Assembly (NCBI GenBank): GCA_010356995.1
Contig: ML996689.1
Coordinates: forward strand, 895,228 to 959,227
Length of the DNA stretch: 64,000 bases
Direction: 5' to 3'
Origin: Trichodelitschia bisporula
Taxonomy: Eukaryota > Ascomycota > Dothideomycetes > Phaeotrichales > Phaeotrichaceae
This document shows, piece after piece, positions 9,643-20,572 of this stretch. A program made the position numbers and the translations under genes. Each line of letters opens with the position of its first letter. Positions within the stretch are counted from its first letter, which is position 1. The notes below the pieces were generated by a model that was not told where the DNA came from, did not search any database, and worked only from the letters and a program-made list of their open reading frames with translations.

Positions 9643-10402
9643 ATGTCACCCTCCACCCCCCTCTCCGCCCACCGCATCCCGACCCTCCCCGAAAGCATGT
9701 ACTACATCCCCAACTTCATCTCCTCCGCCGAAGAATCCGCGCTCCTGGACAAAGTCCGTCCTCCCCCTTTCCCAACCCCCCCCCCCCCCATCTCTCCCTC
9801 CTAACCCCCAACAGATTCCCCCAAACCGCTGGACCCCCCTCGCTCACCGGCGTCTCCAAGCCCACCCCACATCCCTCCACCAGGGGCATACCCTCCTCCC
9901 CGCCCCCCTCCCCCCCTTCCTCACCCCCCCCCTATCCCACTTCACCCTCCTCTCCCTCTTCGCCCAAACCCCGCATCAGGCACCAAACCACTGTCTCATA
10001 AACGAGTACCTCCCGGGGCAGGGCATAATGCCGCACGAAGACGGGCCGGCGTACGCGCCGCTCGTGGCTACGATTTCGCTCGGGTCCGCGCTCGTGCTGG
10101 ATGTGTATGACAAAACGGAGGAAGGGGGGAGGGGGGAGAGGCTGGGGCGCGTGTTGTGTGAGCGGGGAAGTTTGTTGGTTACGGAGGGGGAAGCGTATAC
10201 GGCGACGTTGCATGGGATTGAGGGGTGTAAGGTGGATGGGGATTTGGGGCCGGGCACGGTGGCGAATTGGGAGCTTTTGGGTGATCCGGAAGCCTTCCCT
10301 GATGGGAAGAATGAGAGAGAGCGGAGGGTCAGCCTCACATACCGTGACGTTCTGCGAGTAGCGAAGATCGGAGCTGGGATTTTGGGTGTGGGAAGACGGT
10401 GA
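9643..10402 (+). CDS. AlkB-family 2-oxoglutarate/Fe(II) dioxygenase, ALKBH6 type
   Basis: Exons 9643-9753 and 9815-10402 are joined across a 61-nt C-rich intron (CTAAC branch, AACAG acceptor) in phase 0, giving 232 residues, close to the ~240 of ALKBH6 proteins. Diagnostic blocks: IPPNRWTPLAHRRLQ directly after the splice, NEYLPGQGIMPHEDGPAY with the Fe(II) ligands H111 and D113, a second ligand H170 (TATLHGI), and the 2-oxoglutarate-binding RVSLTYRDV with R208 and R214. These are the signatures of the ALKBH6 branch, thought to act on alkylated nucleic acids; substrate in fungi is not established. The first part of the gene uses C-ending codons and the second part G-ending codons. It converges with the MFS gene, 92 bp downstream. 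Confidence 0.9.
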
Positions 10403-10494
10403 CCGGATCACCAACATCAATAGCCAGGAACGAAAGCAGGTCTATTCTACCCATAAGGACCCCAACGCCATGCATGCCCGCTCGTGACGAAACG

Positions 10495-12379
10495 CTACAA
10501 GCCATATAAGAACGTCAACCGCTCATCCCCCCTCCTCCCCTCCCCCTCCCCCAAATAACCCCCCACCCTTCGCGCCCACCCCTCCCCAGCAACCGCCCTC
10601 ACAAACCTGACCACACTCCCCACCGGGCCCGCCTCACTCGGCCCCCTTCCAAGCCTTTGCTCAGCCTCAACCTCCGCCCCGCCCCACCGCGCAACAACCG
10701 CCTTCCTCTCCCGATTCTCCCTAGCGATCAGCACCCCAAACCCCGCATACCCGGCAAACGCCACCCCCACCAGACCCAACGTGACAAAGAACGGAACCTC
10801 ATACGTCGGCCCGTACTTAGGCCGGAAGAGCAGCGCACTGAAAACACCAGCCAAATTCCCCCACCCGTTAACACCGAGCACAACCGCGCGCTTCCCCGTC
10901 TCAGGCACATTCCCCGCGAACCACGCAATCGTCAGCGGAGACGCGATGAACGTCCCGCCCAAGAGGACGCACAGCGCGACATACCGCGCCCACATCCACG
11001 CCGCCGGAAAAACCACAACCCCTACCAAACCCACCAACAAAAGCCCCAGTCCCCACAGTATCGGCATAATACGCTTCCGCACCTTGTCCGACCAATACGT
11101 AAACGCATATAATATCCCCGCACCACAAAGAAACGGCGGCGCGGTGAGGAGATTCACGTGCGCCGGCGAACTCGTCAATTGCCGCAACACCAGCGGGAGG
11201 AAGACGCTGAACGCGGTTGCCGGGACCGCGGAGAGGATGTTGCAGAAGAGCAGATACCAGAGTTTCCAGTCCAGCAAAGCGGAGAATACGTCGCCCCGGC
11301 TTAGGCCGCGGTCGTCGGTTACGGGCTTGCCGCCCGGCGGCGCGGCGGCGGCGGTTGGGGTAGAGGGGCCAGCGAGCAAGCCCGCTGTTTCCTCCTCGCG
11401 CTCCTCGCCCGCGTCATCCCCTTTCCGCGGCAGCCCCGCGCTCTCATCCAACTGACGATCCCTCGCAATCCTCTCCTCCGCCCACCCCCGCTGCTCCGGT
11501 GTCAAAAACCACGCTGTGCGCGCATTATGCGGCAACCAGACAAACCCCACCAGCGCCAAGACAACCGTAACCCCCCCCTCCAGCGCAAACAGCACCTGCC
11601 ACGGGCGCCAGGCCGTCGTTGGTATATCCGCCCCCGTCGGGAAATGCGTAAACACACCCGCAGCAAGCAGACCCCCCATCGCCCCAGCAACAGCATACTG
11701 CCCATAGAACAGCCCAAGCCTCCGCGCGAACTCGAAGCGCGTGTAGAAGAGGGACAGGTACGAGACGGTGACGGGGTAGAAGCCCGCTTCGAGGGTGCCG
11801 ATGACCATGCGCAGGAGGATGAGTTGCCATTTCGTGCGCACCCAGATGTGCAGCGCGGTGCATAGGCCCCAGAGGGCCATGCAGCTGGGGACCCAGACCG
11901 CCATGCCGTATTTGCGTCCCAGCGCTGCGCCGACGGGCTGGAGCGTGACGAAGAAGGCGAAGAAGACGGCGACTGCGTCGTTGAGATCCGAGGGCTGCAG
12001 CCCGACGTCTTTGGTGAAGTCGGCGGTTTCAGCATTCCCGATCTGCGCCCGTCAGCCTCCATTCTCCAGAATACTCCACGTAGAAGCGGTAACCCACATT
12101 CGACCGATCCAACGAATTAAACAAAAACAGCAGCGCCAGAAACGGGAGCAGCACGGTGTCGAGCTTGCGCACCGTCGCTCTATCCAGCCGCTCCATCCGC
12201 TCGGCGTCCGCGTCTAGCGGGCCTGCCTCGAGCGTCGCGTAGTCCCTCATCTCTGCTTCATTGGCCTCGTCGTCAAGGCTGTGGTCGCGTCTATCGTTGT
12301 AGACACGCTCGTCGTGACCTCCGTCGTAGTCGTCGCGCTCCAGACTGGCGGTCAGGCGCCGCAGCTCCACTGGCCCCAT
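10495..12379 (-). CDS. MFS permease, anion:cation symporter (allantoate/nicotinate permease-like) family
   Basis: Exon 1 is 12379-12098 and exon 2 is 12042-10495. The 55-nt intron (GTGGGT donor, GCGCAG acceptor) splices in phase 0 and restores the family hallmark LDRSNIGNA at the end of TM1. The product has 609 residues and about 12 membrane segments in two halves, separated by an unusually long, charged loop (about residues 280-345, with GEEREEETAGLLAG and GGKPVTDDRGLSRGD). LILLRMVIGTLEAGFYPV matches the conserved TM4 region of ACS transporters, whose known members carry allantoate, nicotinate, pantothenate, biotin or similar anions; the substrate here is unknown. The N-terminus (about 75 residues, acidic) is cytosolic. 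Third-position skew flips along the gene as in its neighbour. Confidence 0.88.
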
Positions 12380-13249
12380 TCCGCAGCAGCCAAGGCACAG
12401 GTGGCACGAGAGAGTGGGGTGGGTCGGTCACACGGGGAGGAGCGGCATGCCGGTCGCTAAGCAACAGGAACTAGTGGCCAGGAGGGAGGGTATCGGGATA
12501 CCGAAGAGTGGATTCGGAGGACACGATGTAAGAAAAGGGTAATGTGGTACGCCTTGCGGAGGTGCGAGGTTCGATGGAGCTCGTGTTCTTGGGGGCCCCC
12601 GGGGTGAGCTCCTGCGCCACGTAGCCAATCACGGCGGTGGGCGGCGCCGGGGAAACATGAGTCTGAGAGGTTGAGGCTGAATTGAGTCCGAGGATTGATA
12701 TACGTCATCTCTTGCGGATATCTAGTGCCATTTCGCTCCATATAGACTCGGTTCTAACTCACGGGTTACAGTAGGCTAGTTGTGCTCTAGGGCCTGATAG
12801 CGTGGAGCTTCAGCCTTAACAGCGACAACATCGCGCCCTCCAAGAACTGCGGGACGCAACCGCACGCTGTACGACACGACTTCAATCTCAATCCGTTGCC
12901 CGTTGCCCATTGTAAGTATCATACACCCACCAAGCTCCTCCTGCCCTTACTCCCTCGTAAACCACCACTACACATGGGTCATCAGGGCCCAATCGTCTCC
13001 AGACGCAAAGCCAAAAAGCAGTACCCCAAACCAGGCATCGTTTCGTATCGTCTCGCACCCATTAGACCCAAATCAAGAAAAACAGCACTCTTAAAACCAC
13101 AATCCGCAATGCCATGCATCAAGCCCCGCTCCGTTTTAAACCGTCGTCGTATTTCAACCCTCAATCAAAGTGTGCATACTGTTTTGCCCATCTGGTTCAT
13201 GTGCGCATCATTGCCGATCGGAAGACCCATTCATCATCCCAGCCCACGC
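12380..13249. other. Spacer: MFS promoter and 3' flank of Pal1
   Basis: 870 bp between two minus-strand genes. It must contain the MFS promoter (12380-12800) and the Pal1 3' UTR (13000-13249). No additional gene is supported; open frames on the plus strand over 12.9-13.9 kb mirror the Pal1 coding strand. Confidence 0.5.
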
Positions 13250-15217
13250 CTAAGTCCCCCTACCCGGCTTCCGCCCCTTCAAACTCTTAACCCGATTCAT
13301 GAACCCTCCACCAGTCTTCTCCTCACTCCCAACCGTCCCAGCCCTCTCCCGCGTCGGCACTCCCCTCGGCGAGCTCGGCGCACGCGGGTGACCACTCTTC
13401 TCTGCCGGCACCTGCCTCTCCTGAATCGCCGCCGTCTTCCGCTCATACGCCTCATCATACGCGCGGTCAAACGGATTCCCCTCATTCTCCTTCCTCAGCC
13501 TTGGCATACCCCCCGCGCTCTCCGCCTTGGGCGGCGGCGGCGGCGGCGGCGGCGGGCTCCCAGGCGGGCTCGTGAACCCCGGCTTATCGGTAAGCGTGTA
13601 CCCGTTCTCTCCACGGTCGGTCCGCTCGGTGCGCTCGGCCCGACGCTCAGCGTAGCGCTCGGCGTAGCGTTCGCCTGGAGAACGAATGCGGCCGGGGGGC
13701 ATGGGCTCGCCTTCGCGCTTGCTGATGCCGCGGATACGCTGGGCGAGGGACTTCTTGCGGGCCAGGCCTGCGGCGCCCTGCTCGCTCTCGCTCTGGCGAC
13801 GCTGGAGGGCGGAGCGCGAGGCCGGGGTGCCTTCGAGGAAGGTGCTCGTGCCGAGACCAATGGATGCTTCGCCATGAACTGGTTCAACGCGCGCAAGTGG
13901 ATCGAAGGAGATGGCGCGCTCCGCACTGGGGCGCTTGATCCCGTCGGTGCCGGCGGTGCTGTAGTCTGAGAAGCCCTCTTGACCCAGGCCGTAGAAGCGC
14001 TCCAGATCGATACCTTTGTTCACCGGGCCGGAGCCGCCAATCATGTTGTTCGCCGAGTTTGCGGGGAAGGCACGCATCGGGGCGCGATTGTCCTTTTTGC
14101 GGTTACGATGCGGGTTCACGGCGTCAAACGGTCCATCGTGGTGGAAAACTGCGAACGTTAGCTGCGCACTTCTACTGCAGAGAATGACATACGTCCGGCA
14201 CCGTAGATGCCTGTCTGGTCAAGTTGGTCGATCAGGTCCATGCCACGCGGCTTGCGCTTCGGTTGACGGCCTTTCGACGGGTCTTTCGACGGATCCTTCC
14301 CGATGAGCGTCGCGTTGCTGTCGGGGCGCTTGCCGTCACGCGTACGCTGGTCGCGACGCTCGCGCCGGCGCCCCGTCTCCTCTGACTTTTCCGTAATGGC
14401 GATAGACGACTCAGAGGCACGCCGACCCGGACGCGGACCGACAGGTTTGCGCTCGCGCTCGGGGCTGGCGAAGATGTCGAGAGTGTCTTGCTGCGGCCGA
14501 GCAGGCGGAGGCATGGTGGAGGAGGGGGTCGTGCCACGGGGCTGCGGAGATGGTTGGGGATCTGTGGGTGTCAGAACAAAATTCGCATCGCGGGCAACGG
14601 GCCACGTACTCGGAGTGCTCTTGAGGGTCAAACGGTCCTGCAGCGCGGGGTAGTTAGCAAAGAGCTTGACGAATTTGCGAAAGTGGTCGCGCGATTGCTG
14701 CGGCGGCTTCTGCGGCGACGACTCGACGGGAGCCATGGTTGGTGACACCACAGAGACACAGCAGCAGATTGCGCATGCAAGGGAAGAAAGAACTCACAAA
14801 CAGCTCTTTGGCCTCATTATCAATGGCCGGCTGCGGGCCAGCTGACGACATCCTGGGATCCGACACGGGGGATTCGACGCGTGGCGCCTGACTCTGCGAC
14901 TGTGCTGCGAGGGCCGCCTCAACCTCAAAAGCGGCAAGGAAGGGGTTGGTGCTCACGGGGCGAATGCCGGCGCTGTTTGGTGCGCTGTGCGGCAGCTGAA
15001 GGCCACCGGGTGACGGGAGGAGACCCGGCGACGGGTATGCAGGAGATGTAGGGCGGGCAGAGGAGGCGCTGCGGAACGGATTGTTGTTGGCAGACGGAGC
15101 CGATGGGGACGGGAGGTTCAGCGTCAGGCTAGAGGCTGAGGGCCGGCGGTCTGGAGCGATGCGACGGGTCTTATCAGTATTCTTGGACTTGGACAGTTGG
15201 CAGTTCAATTGGCAAAT
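13250..15217 (-). CDS. Pal1-family cell morphology protein
   Basis: Three exons are clear: about 15217-14798, 14709-14193 and 14148-13250, with introns of 88 nt (GTGAGT...CCGCAG) and 44 nt (GTATGT, CTAAC, TTCGCAG). Splicing the last intron recreates the Pal1 signature: DLIDQLDQTGIYGAGL joined to FHHDGPFDAVNPHRNRKK, followed by IGGSGPVNKGIDLERFYG. The N-terminal half carries NPF tripeptides (NNNPFRS, STNPFLA), expected for EH-domain binding, and a domain FRKFVKLFANYPALQDRL. The C-terminus is basic and has a nine-proline run. Pal1 proteins act at growth sites and endocytic patches in fungi. The 5' end is not settled: the first clear exon lacks an upstream ATG in frame, and a candidate first exon (MSLDVPFPG, ATG at 15511) does not join it in phase. 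Confidence 0.87.
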
Positions 15218-17404
15218 GGGTAACTAGTTAGTAGTAAGGGGTGGCTGTGGGAGGACGATGCATGCAGCAGCGAAACCAAGTTTTTTTTTGGGGGGGTGGA
15301 TGGTGAATGTGGTGGAGGAGGGGATGCGATTGGGGAAGATCAAGCGGGTGTGGCGGCGCGAGACGGGAAGAGGCAGACTTGGATGATGAAGGGGGGGAGG
15401 GGGGGGGTAGATCTGTGAGATACTGATAAAAGAGAGGCAGGAGAGGTGCATGAGTAGTAGAGCAAGTGTGAAACTGTGAAACGTACCAGGAAAGGGGACG
15501 TCGAGCGACATGTTCGCAGTAGTAGCAGTGATGTACGTAGCTACGTAGATGACGACGAGCACTGCCTACTTTTTTGCCTGCGTATACTCCGAATACCTGG
15601 GAATAGCCAGGAGCTGGGGAATAGCGGGGGTAGGGGGTTGATTCCCTAACCGCAAACTGGGAGATGTATGGAACCTGATTGCGCGTATCGTGGAGGCTGG
15701 TGCAGCTTCCTTTGGTGAGAGTTTTAGGAGGGGGTTAGTTGTTGGTTGGAGGGGTTGGAAGGGGGTGGGCAGTAGGAAGAGGCGTGGTGCTGGTCGGAGC
15801 GAGAAAGCGTAGATCCCTGACACCGGGGTGATGGGCGTTTGGCAAGCGATAAGGTTTTTTTTTGGGGTTTGGGCGCTTTGAGAAAATCGTGCGACGTGCA
15901 AACCGTGATTGGAAGCGTTTCTGCGACTTCGCCAACGCAGGACAGAAGTTCTTTGGGGGGAGGGGGGGTGCTAATGGCTGCTAAACCTGCGACTGTCGAT
16001 GCAGGTTGATCGCTGTTCGATGGGAGCGGGGGGTGGTGGCGGGAAACGTGGTGTGTGTGGATGGATTGGGTGGAGGGTGGATGTTTGGGTTGCGGAGTGA
16101 AGGAGACGACGGGGAGAGTGAAGAAGTGGACGACTCCCGGGAGATGATAAAGGAAGAGGAAGAGAGAGGAATTGAGGTTAGGGCGGAGGAGGGAGGGGGG
16201 GAGAATGGAGCGGGGCGGAGAGAGGGCGATGGCGGAGCGGCGGAGAAGAAGGGGAGGAGTTAGCAGATGCCGATGGAAGAGATGCCACGCGCTAATGCTG
16301 ATGCCGTTCAGACCGAGAGCAGATGGAGGAGAGACGTGGGAGATGAAAGGCGAAGATGAGAGGAGCAGACTCCGGGAGATAAAGAGATGAGTGATGCTGA
16401 TTGAGATGGCCCTAAGATTGTATGGGATGTGGTTGAGAGAAGCGGATGAAGGAGAGGAAAGGAAAGGAAAGGAAAGAAGCGACAACAAAAGACAAGAAAG
16501 AGGTCGAAAGAGACCCGCCCGCGACGTTGAACAGGACCGAAGACTCGCTTCACCCACTCTTCTTCCACTTGTTTTGCTCTCTCCTCCTTCCTCCCTTTCT
16601 TTCGCTTTCTCTTTCTTCCTCTGATCTCGCTTCGCCGGACGTCTCTACCATCTTCCCTTCTCTCCGTTCTGTTGTTGTCGCTTCTTCTTCAGTCGGATCA
16701 CTCTCCGCTACCGGTGCCGCTGCTCTCACAGCAGTACCATCATCCTCTCTTCACCTCACTGGATCCGCTCAGCCAGGAGAACTTCAGTTCATCACGAGAA
16801 CATCTAATTGATAGTGCATGCATACGCCTAGCCGACCTTACAGCTGTGCAAATTAAGGCATCACAGTCTCCACACGCGCGCAATTCCAGAAGTCAACAGA
16901 TGCAGCAGCCCCTCCACACGCTCTCCACCACACCCCCTCCCAGCGCCAAATTGCGGGGTGTCACGCCCATGACGAAGTGAAATTTCTCGGCATGCGGCTT
17001 CTGATCTTGACCTGGCCTTTTATGTCCACACCAGCCCAGTTGCATTGATGCATCGAAATAGCCAGCCAAACAAAAGGGTGCAAAGAAAGGCTCTTAGCTA
17101 GCAGAAAGAATAGAACTCCAGCCAACAGAAGAGGACCAAAGGCAGTAGCTGAAGAAAAGAGAGGCCCAAAGACCCTGCAGCAAGCGGAGAAGGCAGAGCC
17201 AAACAAAAAGCCCCCCAAAGTCCATCGCCCGGGCCATCCCAGTCGTCCAGTCCCAGTCGTTCTCTGCACTCCCACACCCGCCGATCTTGTCCAGCCCTGG
17301 CGTTCTCCACACCATCTGACGACACATCCAACAACACCGACAGGAACCGAAACAACATCAACAAACCGCATTCTCCATTCCGAATCCGTGACATTCCCAT
17401 CGCC
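15218..17404. other. 2.2-kb divergent promoter region between Pal1 and MED31
   Basis: This region must carry the 5' part of the Pal1 transcript (minus) and the MED31 promoter (plus). Long pyrimidine tracts on the minus strand (15260-16560: runs of CCT/TTC) suit a long Pal1 leader. A candidate Pal1 leader exon ends at a GTACGT donor near 15486. The purine-rich plus strand gives long open frames, but their composition is repetitive and I do not support them as genes. Confidence 0.5.
16456..16475 (+). repeat. Short (GGAAA)n microsatellite
   Basis: Four perfect GGAAA units within a purine-rich tract between Pal1 and MED31. Confidence 0.9.
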
Positions 17405-17834
17405 ATGGCCACCACTGAGCCTGCATACGCCGGCTACACCCGCTTTGAGATCGAGCTCGAGGTACACAATTCCCCAAAGCAACCCTCCGAAGTCATCTAA
17501 CCCCATTGAAGTTTGTCCAGACTCTCGCCAACCCCTGGTACCTCAACTATCTCGCGGCGCAAAAGATGTTCGAGAAGCCCGCCTTCGTCGAGTACCTGAA
17601 GTACCTACAGTACTTCCGCGAGCCGGAGTATGCCAAGTTTCTGTCGTGCGTGGCTTTTGCCCTGCCCTCCCATTGTCTCGGAGGGAGCACTCATTTTTAT
17701 ATAGGTATCCCGGCCCCACGCTGCGTGCCCTCGAGTTGCTCCAGCAGGAATCGTTTCGCCGTGATATTCTCATCCCCGAGGTCATGATGCGCTTGTTTGA
17801 CGAGGGCGTCAAGGCGGCGACGACGGAGCGGTAA
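17405..17834 (+). CDS. MED31: Mediator complex subunit 31 (Soh1)
   Basis: Three exons, 17405-17461, 17512-17645 and 17705-17834, with introns of 50 and 59 nt, give a complete 106-residue protein. The conserved MED31 core is plain: RFEIELEFVQTLANPWYL, then LNYLAAQKMFEKPAFVEYL, KYLQYFREPEYAKFLSYP and LLQQESFRRDILIPEV. MED31 sits in the middle module of Mediator and bridges transcription factors to RNA polymerase II. Length fits the family (about 100-130 residues). The ATG at 17405 is in good context (CCATCGCCATGG). The second intron ends in TTTTTATATAG. It is divergent from Pal1; the strand downstream enters an orphan region. Confidence 0.95.
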
Positions 17835-18916
17835 GGTTGACGATGAAGCCTTTTCGGGCTCTGGATGTGAGGCTGCCTTGGACTTGAGTTGGTAGGTAGT
17901 CTTAGGGCTGCCCTTTTCCCTTCAAGTGTATGTCCACTAACGGTTGCAGTCGTGCTCCTTGGCCTGGCGACACGGTCGTGTTATCGACCAGCGCTCCACC
18001 GTAGCCGACCGCTGCTAAGGCTGTTCAGGACGCTCATGCCTGTGATCAAGCTGCTGGCTGGAGAGAGTGCGTCTACCCGGCAGCTCCAGCTACGGCACAA
18101 TGTCCCCATTGTATACAGTATGTCGTAGATGTTCCCCGGCAGCCGTCTCACCCGCGTGGCGTGGTATTGTCCTCAGCAAGCGGCATGCTCTTACGCCAAT
18201 GGCACTATCGACGCCCTAAACCTGGCGCCTCTTCATGTAACCAGGGATATGATCTTCAGCCGCGCGATGGAGCGTCGACGCTGCTGATGCGGGCCTGTTG
18301 GAGGGCTGCAGGCGCAGAGTTTGAAGATTCGGTCGGGCCGGTCGCCGAAGAAGTGAGAGTGCGAGATATCTATTTACAGCCATAGTGGCTTGTATGATTG
18401 CTTAAAACATGACGCCCTTGAGGCTCTACGTGGTTACTATGACTGATCGTGCTCATATGGCGAGGAAGTAGGTTCGACCACCACTAATGCCTCACAGCTT
18501 CAGAACAGGCTCTCAATCCATCATTTCGACTCTTTGACGCCCTGACACTCTGGCAACATGAGGAACCCATCTTCCAACACCATGAATGGCCTTCCCTCCA
18601 GTGCCTGTCGAAGCCCACGGAATTCGCCCTTTGCGCCTTCACCATCCCAGAAGCTCTTGAGAGCCGCTTGCCTTCGCTCCCTCCACCTGAACCCCCCCAC
18701 CTACGCACCGTGCATCACTCGCACTTGCCAAAGCCATGGGGTTGAAGGATTTTCTTCCCAACCCGGCATGAACGTCCAACCCAGCCTCGCTCATCCACCC
18801 CCGCTCCTTCCCTCCTGTCCTCCATTTCCCCTCCTCCTACCCCTCTATGGCAATCGCAGCTTCCCTTGGAGCAAACGAGTGACGTGGCCATTATATGCCA
18901 TTATGTCAGCGGTCGG
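17835..18916. other. Spacer leading into the large orphan block
   Basis: MED31 3' flank and 1 kb with no supported gene. An open plus-strand frame near 18161-18385 (ending EEVRVRDIYLQP) has no recognisable start or family and is left unannotated. Confidence 0.4.
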
Positions 18917-18926
18917 GTATAAAATT
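18917..18926 (+). promoter_or_regulatory. TATA box of an orphan transcription unit
   Basis: GGGTATAAAATTCC lies about 100 bp upstream of the ATG at 19019, followed by a C/A-rich leader with several CATC and CACC steps, the usual layout of a fungal TATA promoter. Confidence 0.55.
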
Positions 18927-19018
18927 CCTCTCGTCTTGACCGGGACCAACGGACTTCTCTCATCCTCTTCATCACCACCACTCAACATCTATCAACGGCC
19001 ATCAACGTCTCGCGTTTT

Positions 19019-19345
19019 ATGTCCACTCTCTTGCACTCGTCTACATCGTTCAAATACCTGTTACCAACACCGAAACACGTCATTGCTTTTGAACTGGCTG
19101 AACAAGCGCAGTTCCTCGTCTTCTTCGTTGCACCACCACGCAGACCACATACTTGATTATCTGTTAGCTTTTCAGCGGACTTCGTTTTCAACATGTCTGG
19201 CGAGTCATATCGCCAGCCGATACCTGATGGTAGCAAGGCTCAATCTTCAGTTTACACAGCTGCGTTTACCTGTGTATTAAGCCTTGCTCAGACGGAACAC
19301 GTCATCGGTGCCCCAGCGACCCAAAAAGATGAGAATGACACATAA
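19019..19345 (+). CDS. Small orphan ORFs (45 and 50 codons) behind a TATA promoter
   Basis: ATG at 19019 opens a 45-residue frame (MSTLLHSSTSFKYLLP ... FVAPPRRPHT) ending at 19156. A second ATG at 19193 opens a 50-residue frame (MSGESYRQPIPDGSKAQSS ... ATQKDENDT) ending at 19345. Shortly after, a GTACGT donor at 19355 and a CTGAC/TTTTTTTGCAG acceptor ending at 19424 delimit a 70-nt intron that would lead into the exon holding the ATG at 19457. How the pieces join is unclear. They may be the 5' part of the gene below. No family recognised. Confidence 0.4.
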
Positions 19346-19456
19346 GCACAGTAGTACGTATATATGCCATCACATCTTCCCATTGATTGGCAACTTGACT
19401 GACACCTTGCTACTTTTTTTGCAGCTTCTCACCCGAGCATCGCGAGGACCTCGAGT

Positions 19457-20160
19457 ATGTCCGAAATTCAGCCACCCACGTCCCCAAATGTATGGCAACC
19501 GCGGGATATTTACTTGTTGCTGGTCGATGTTAAGGAGACCTCTTCAGAGCGGCACTCGCGGGAAGCCGTGGAGATGTTGCGCTCCTTCAAGCTGAGGAGG
19601 TTTTACACTGGCGTCTCCCGGTATGAGGGATTTATTGAGAACACTGGGGACAGCGTAAAAGCCACAGGTCTTCGCGGAGGCAACAGGGTTCTTGACAACA
19701 AGGACCTTCATATAAGGGTGATCACTGTACGCCAGTTGGCCCTCTCGGCCGTCTGCCTACAGTTTTCACACCAATATCTCGATTGGCTGGCGAGGCCAAC
19801 AAACGCCGCAGGAGAGAATACAGCATTAGGAACGCCGGGCACCATGTCCTGGCGGTCTTCCGGGCGGTTGGGGGCGACGGTCTGGAGGTAGCCTGGTCCA
19901 ACAACATACCCGACCAGCGAGGTGCGTCCCTCGCTTGATGCGCGACTGCGTGCCGGTTTGGCGGCAATTCCGGCACCCTGGACTAGAAACAGTTCTACTC
20001 CGCCGAGTTTGAGGATGTGGATATGGATCCAGATCTTTTTGCGCTGCTCGGGGATCTCTTCACGGACGCCTCAGACGACTGCTCGTGGTCAGCCTCTGTT
20101 GAGGTATGGTCACGTACGAGAGTCCACATCACGCCATTGGTGCATGGACCAGTGTGGGGA
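19457..20160 (+). pseudogene. Orphan paralog copy 1 (D-I-Y-L-L / R-A-V-G-G-D family)
   Basis: From the ATG at 19457 the frame reads MSEIQPPTSPNVWQPRDIYL, VDVKETSSERHSREAVEM and LRSFKLRRFYTGVSRYEG, and stays open to 19891. In a second frame the segment at 19818-19915 reads IRNAGHHVLAVFRAVGGD, and a third open piece at 19993-20160 reads FEDVDMDPDLFALLGDLF then TDASDDCSWSASVE. Matching pieces occur in copy 2 (20573-21066), so the locus encodes or encoded a protein family unknown to me. A candidate intron (GTGCGT donor at 19920, AACAG acceptor at 19991) does not join the frames cleanly. A further open stretch to about 20420 contains one TGA that could be a former CGA. Either undetected introns or decay explains the frame changes. 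Confidence 0.45.
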
Positions 20161-20572
20161 GGGATCCATGAGTAGATAGGTTCTTCGAGTGGAGTCATCC
20201 ACCTCCATGTTTTGTTCCTCCTCATGTCCCCGAGAGCCTCCGAGCTCAGCCTCGATGGCTTGGAGATGACGAGGAAGGCAGGCGACAGTGAAATGTCGGA
20301 CGAATCTCTCTGGCGGGCAGAATGGTATTGACGGAAGAAGAAGGCCTACATAGAGATTCCGTCCGACGGGCTCTTCAGCGACTCCGGCGATTGCACTAAG
20401 GAGGATCCACTTGTATTCTAGAGTTGCTTGCTTTGCTTCTCTCCTCTCTTCATCTCATCAAAGTCTTCACAATTCAGCAAGTTCTTTGTTTCTGAACACT
20501 TCGCGTGTCATCAAGTCTTGGGATTGTCATCCCGCCATAGCTGCGTCTGTCTCGCAGCATTAAGTACCTTAA

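Noticed and set aside
9770-9790. C-homopolymer of about 15 bases in the ALKBH6 intron, possible frameshift
   Set aside because: It lies within the intron; the exons on both sides join in frame.
12896-13969. Long plus-strand open frame of about 357 codons
   Set aside because: It is the antisense shadow of Pal1, whose minus-strand frame carries the family motifs; the plus frame is Arg/Pro-rich without structure.
15724-16557. 277-codon minus-strand ORF upstream of Pal1
   Set aside because: Made of pyrimidine tracts reading as Leu/Ser/Pro/Phe; better explained as leader or promoter sequence.
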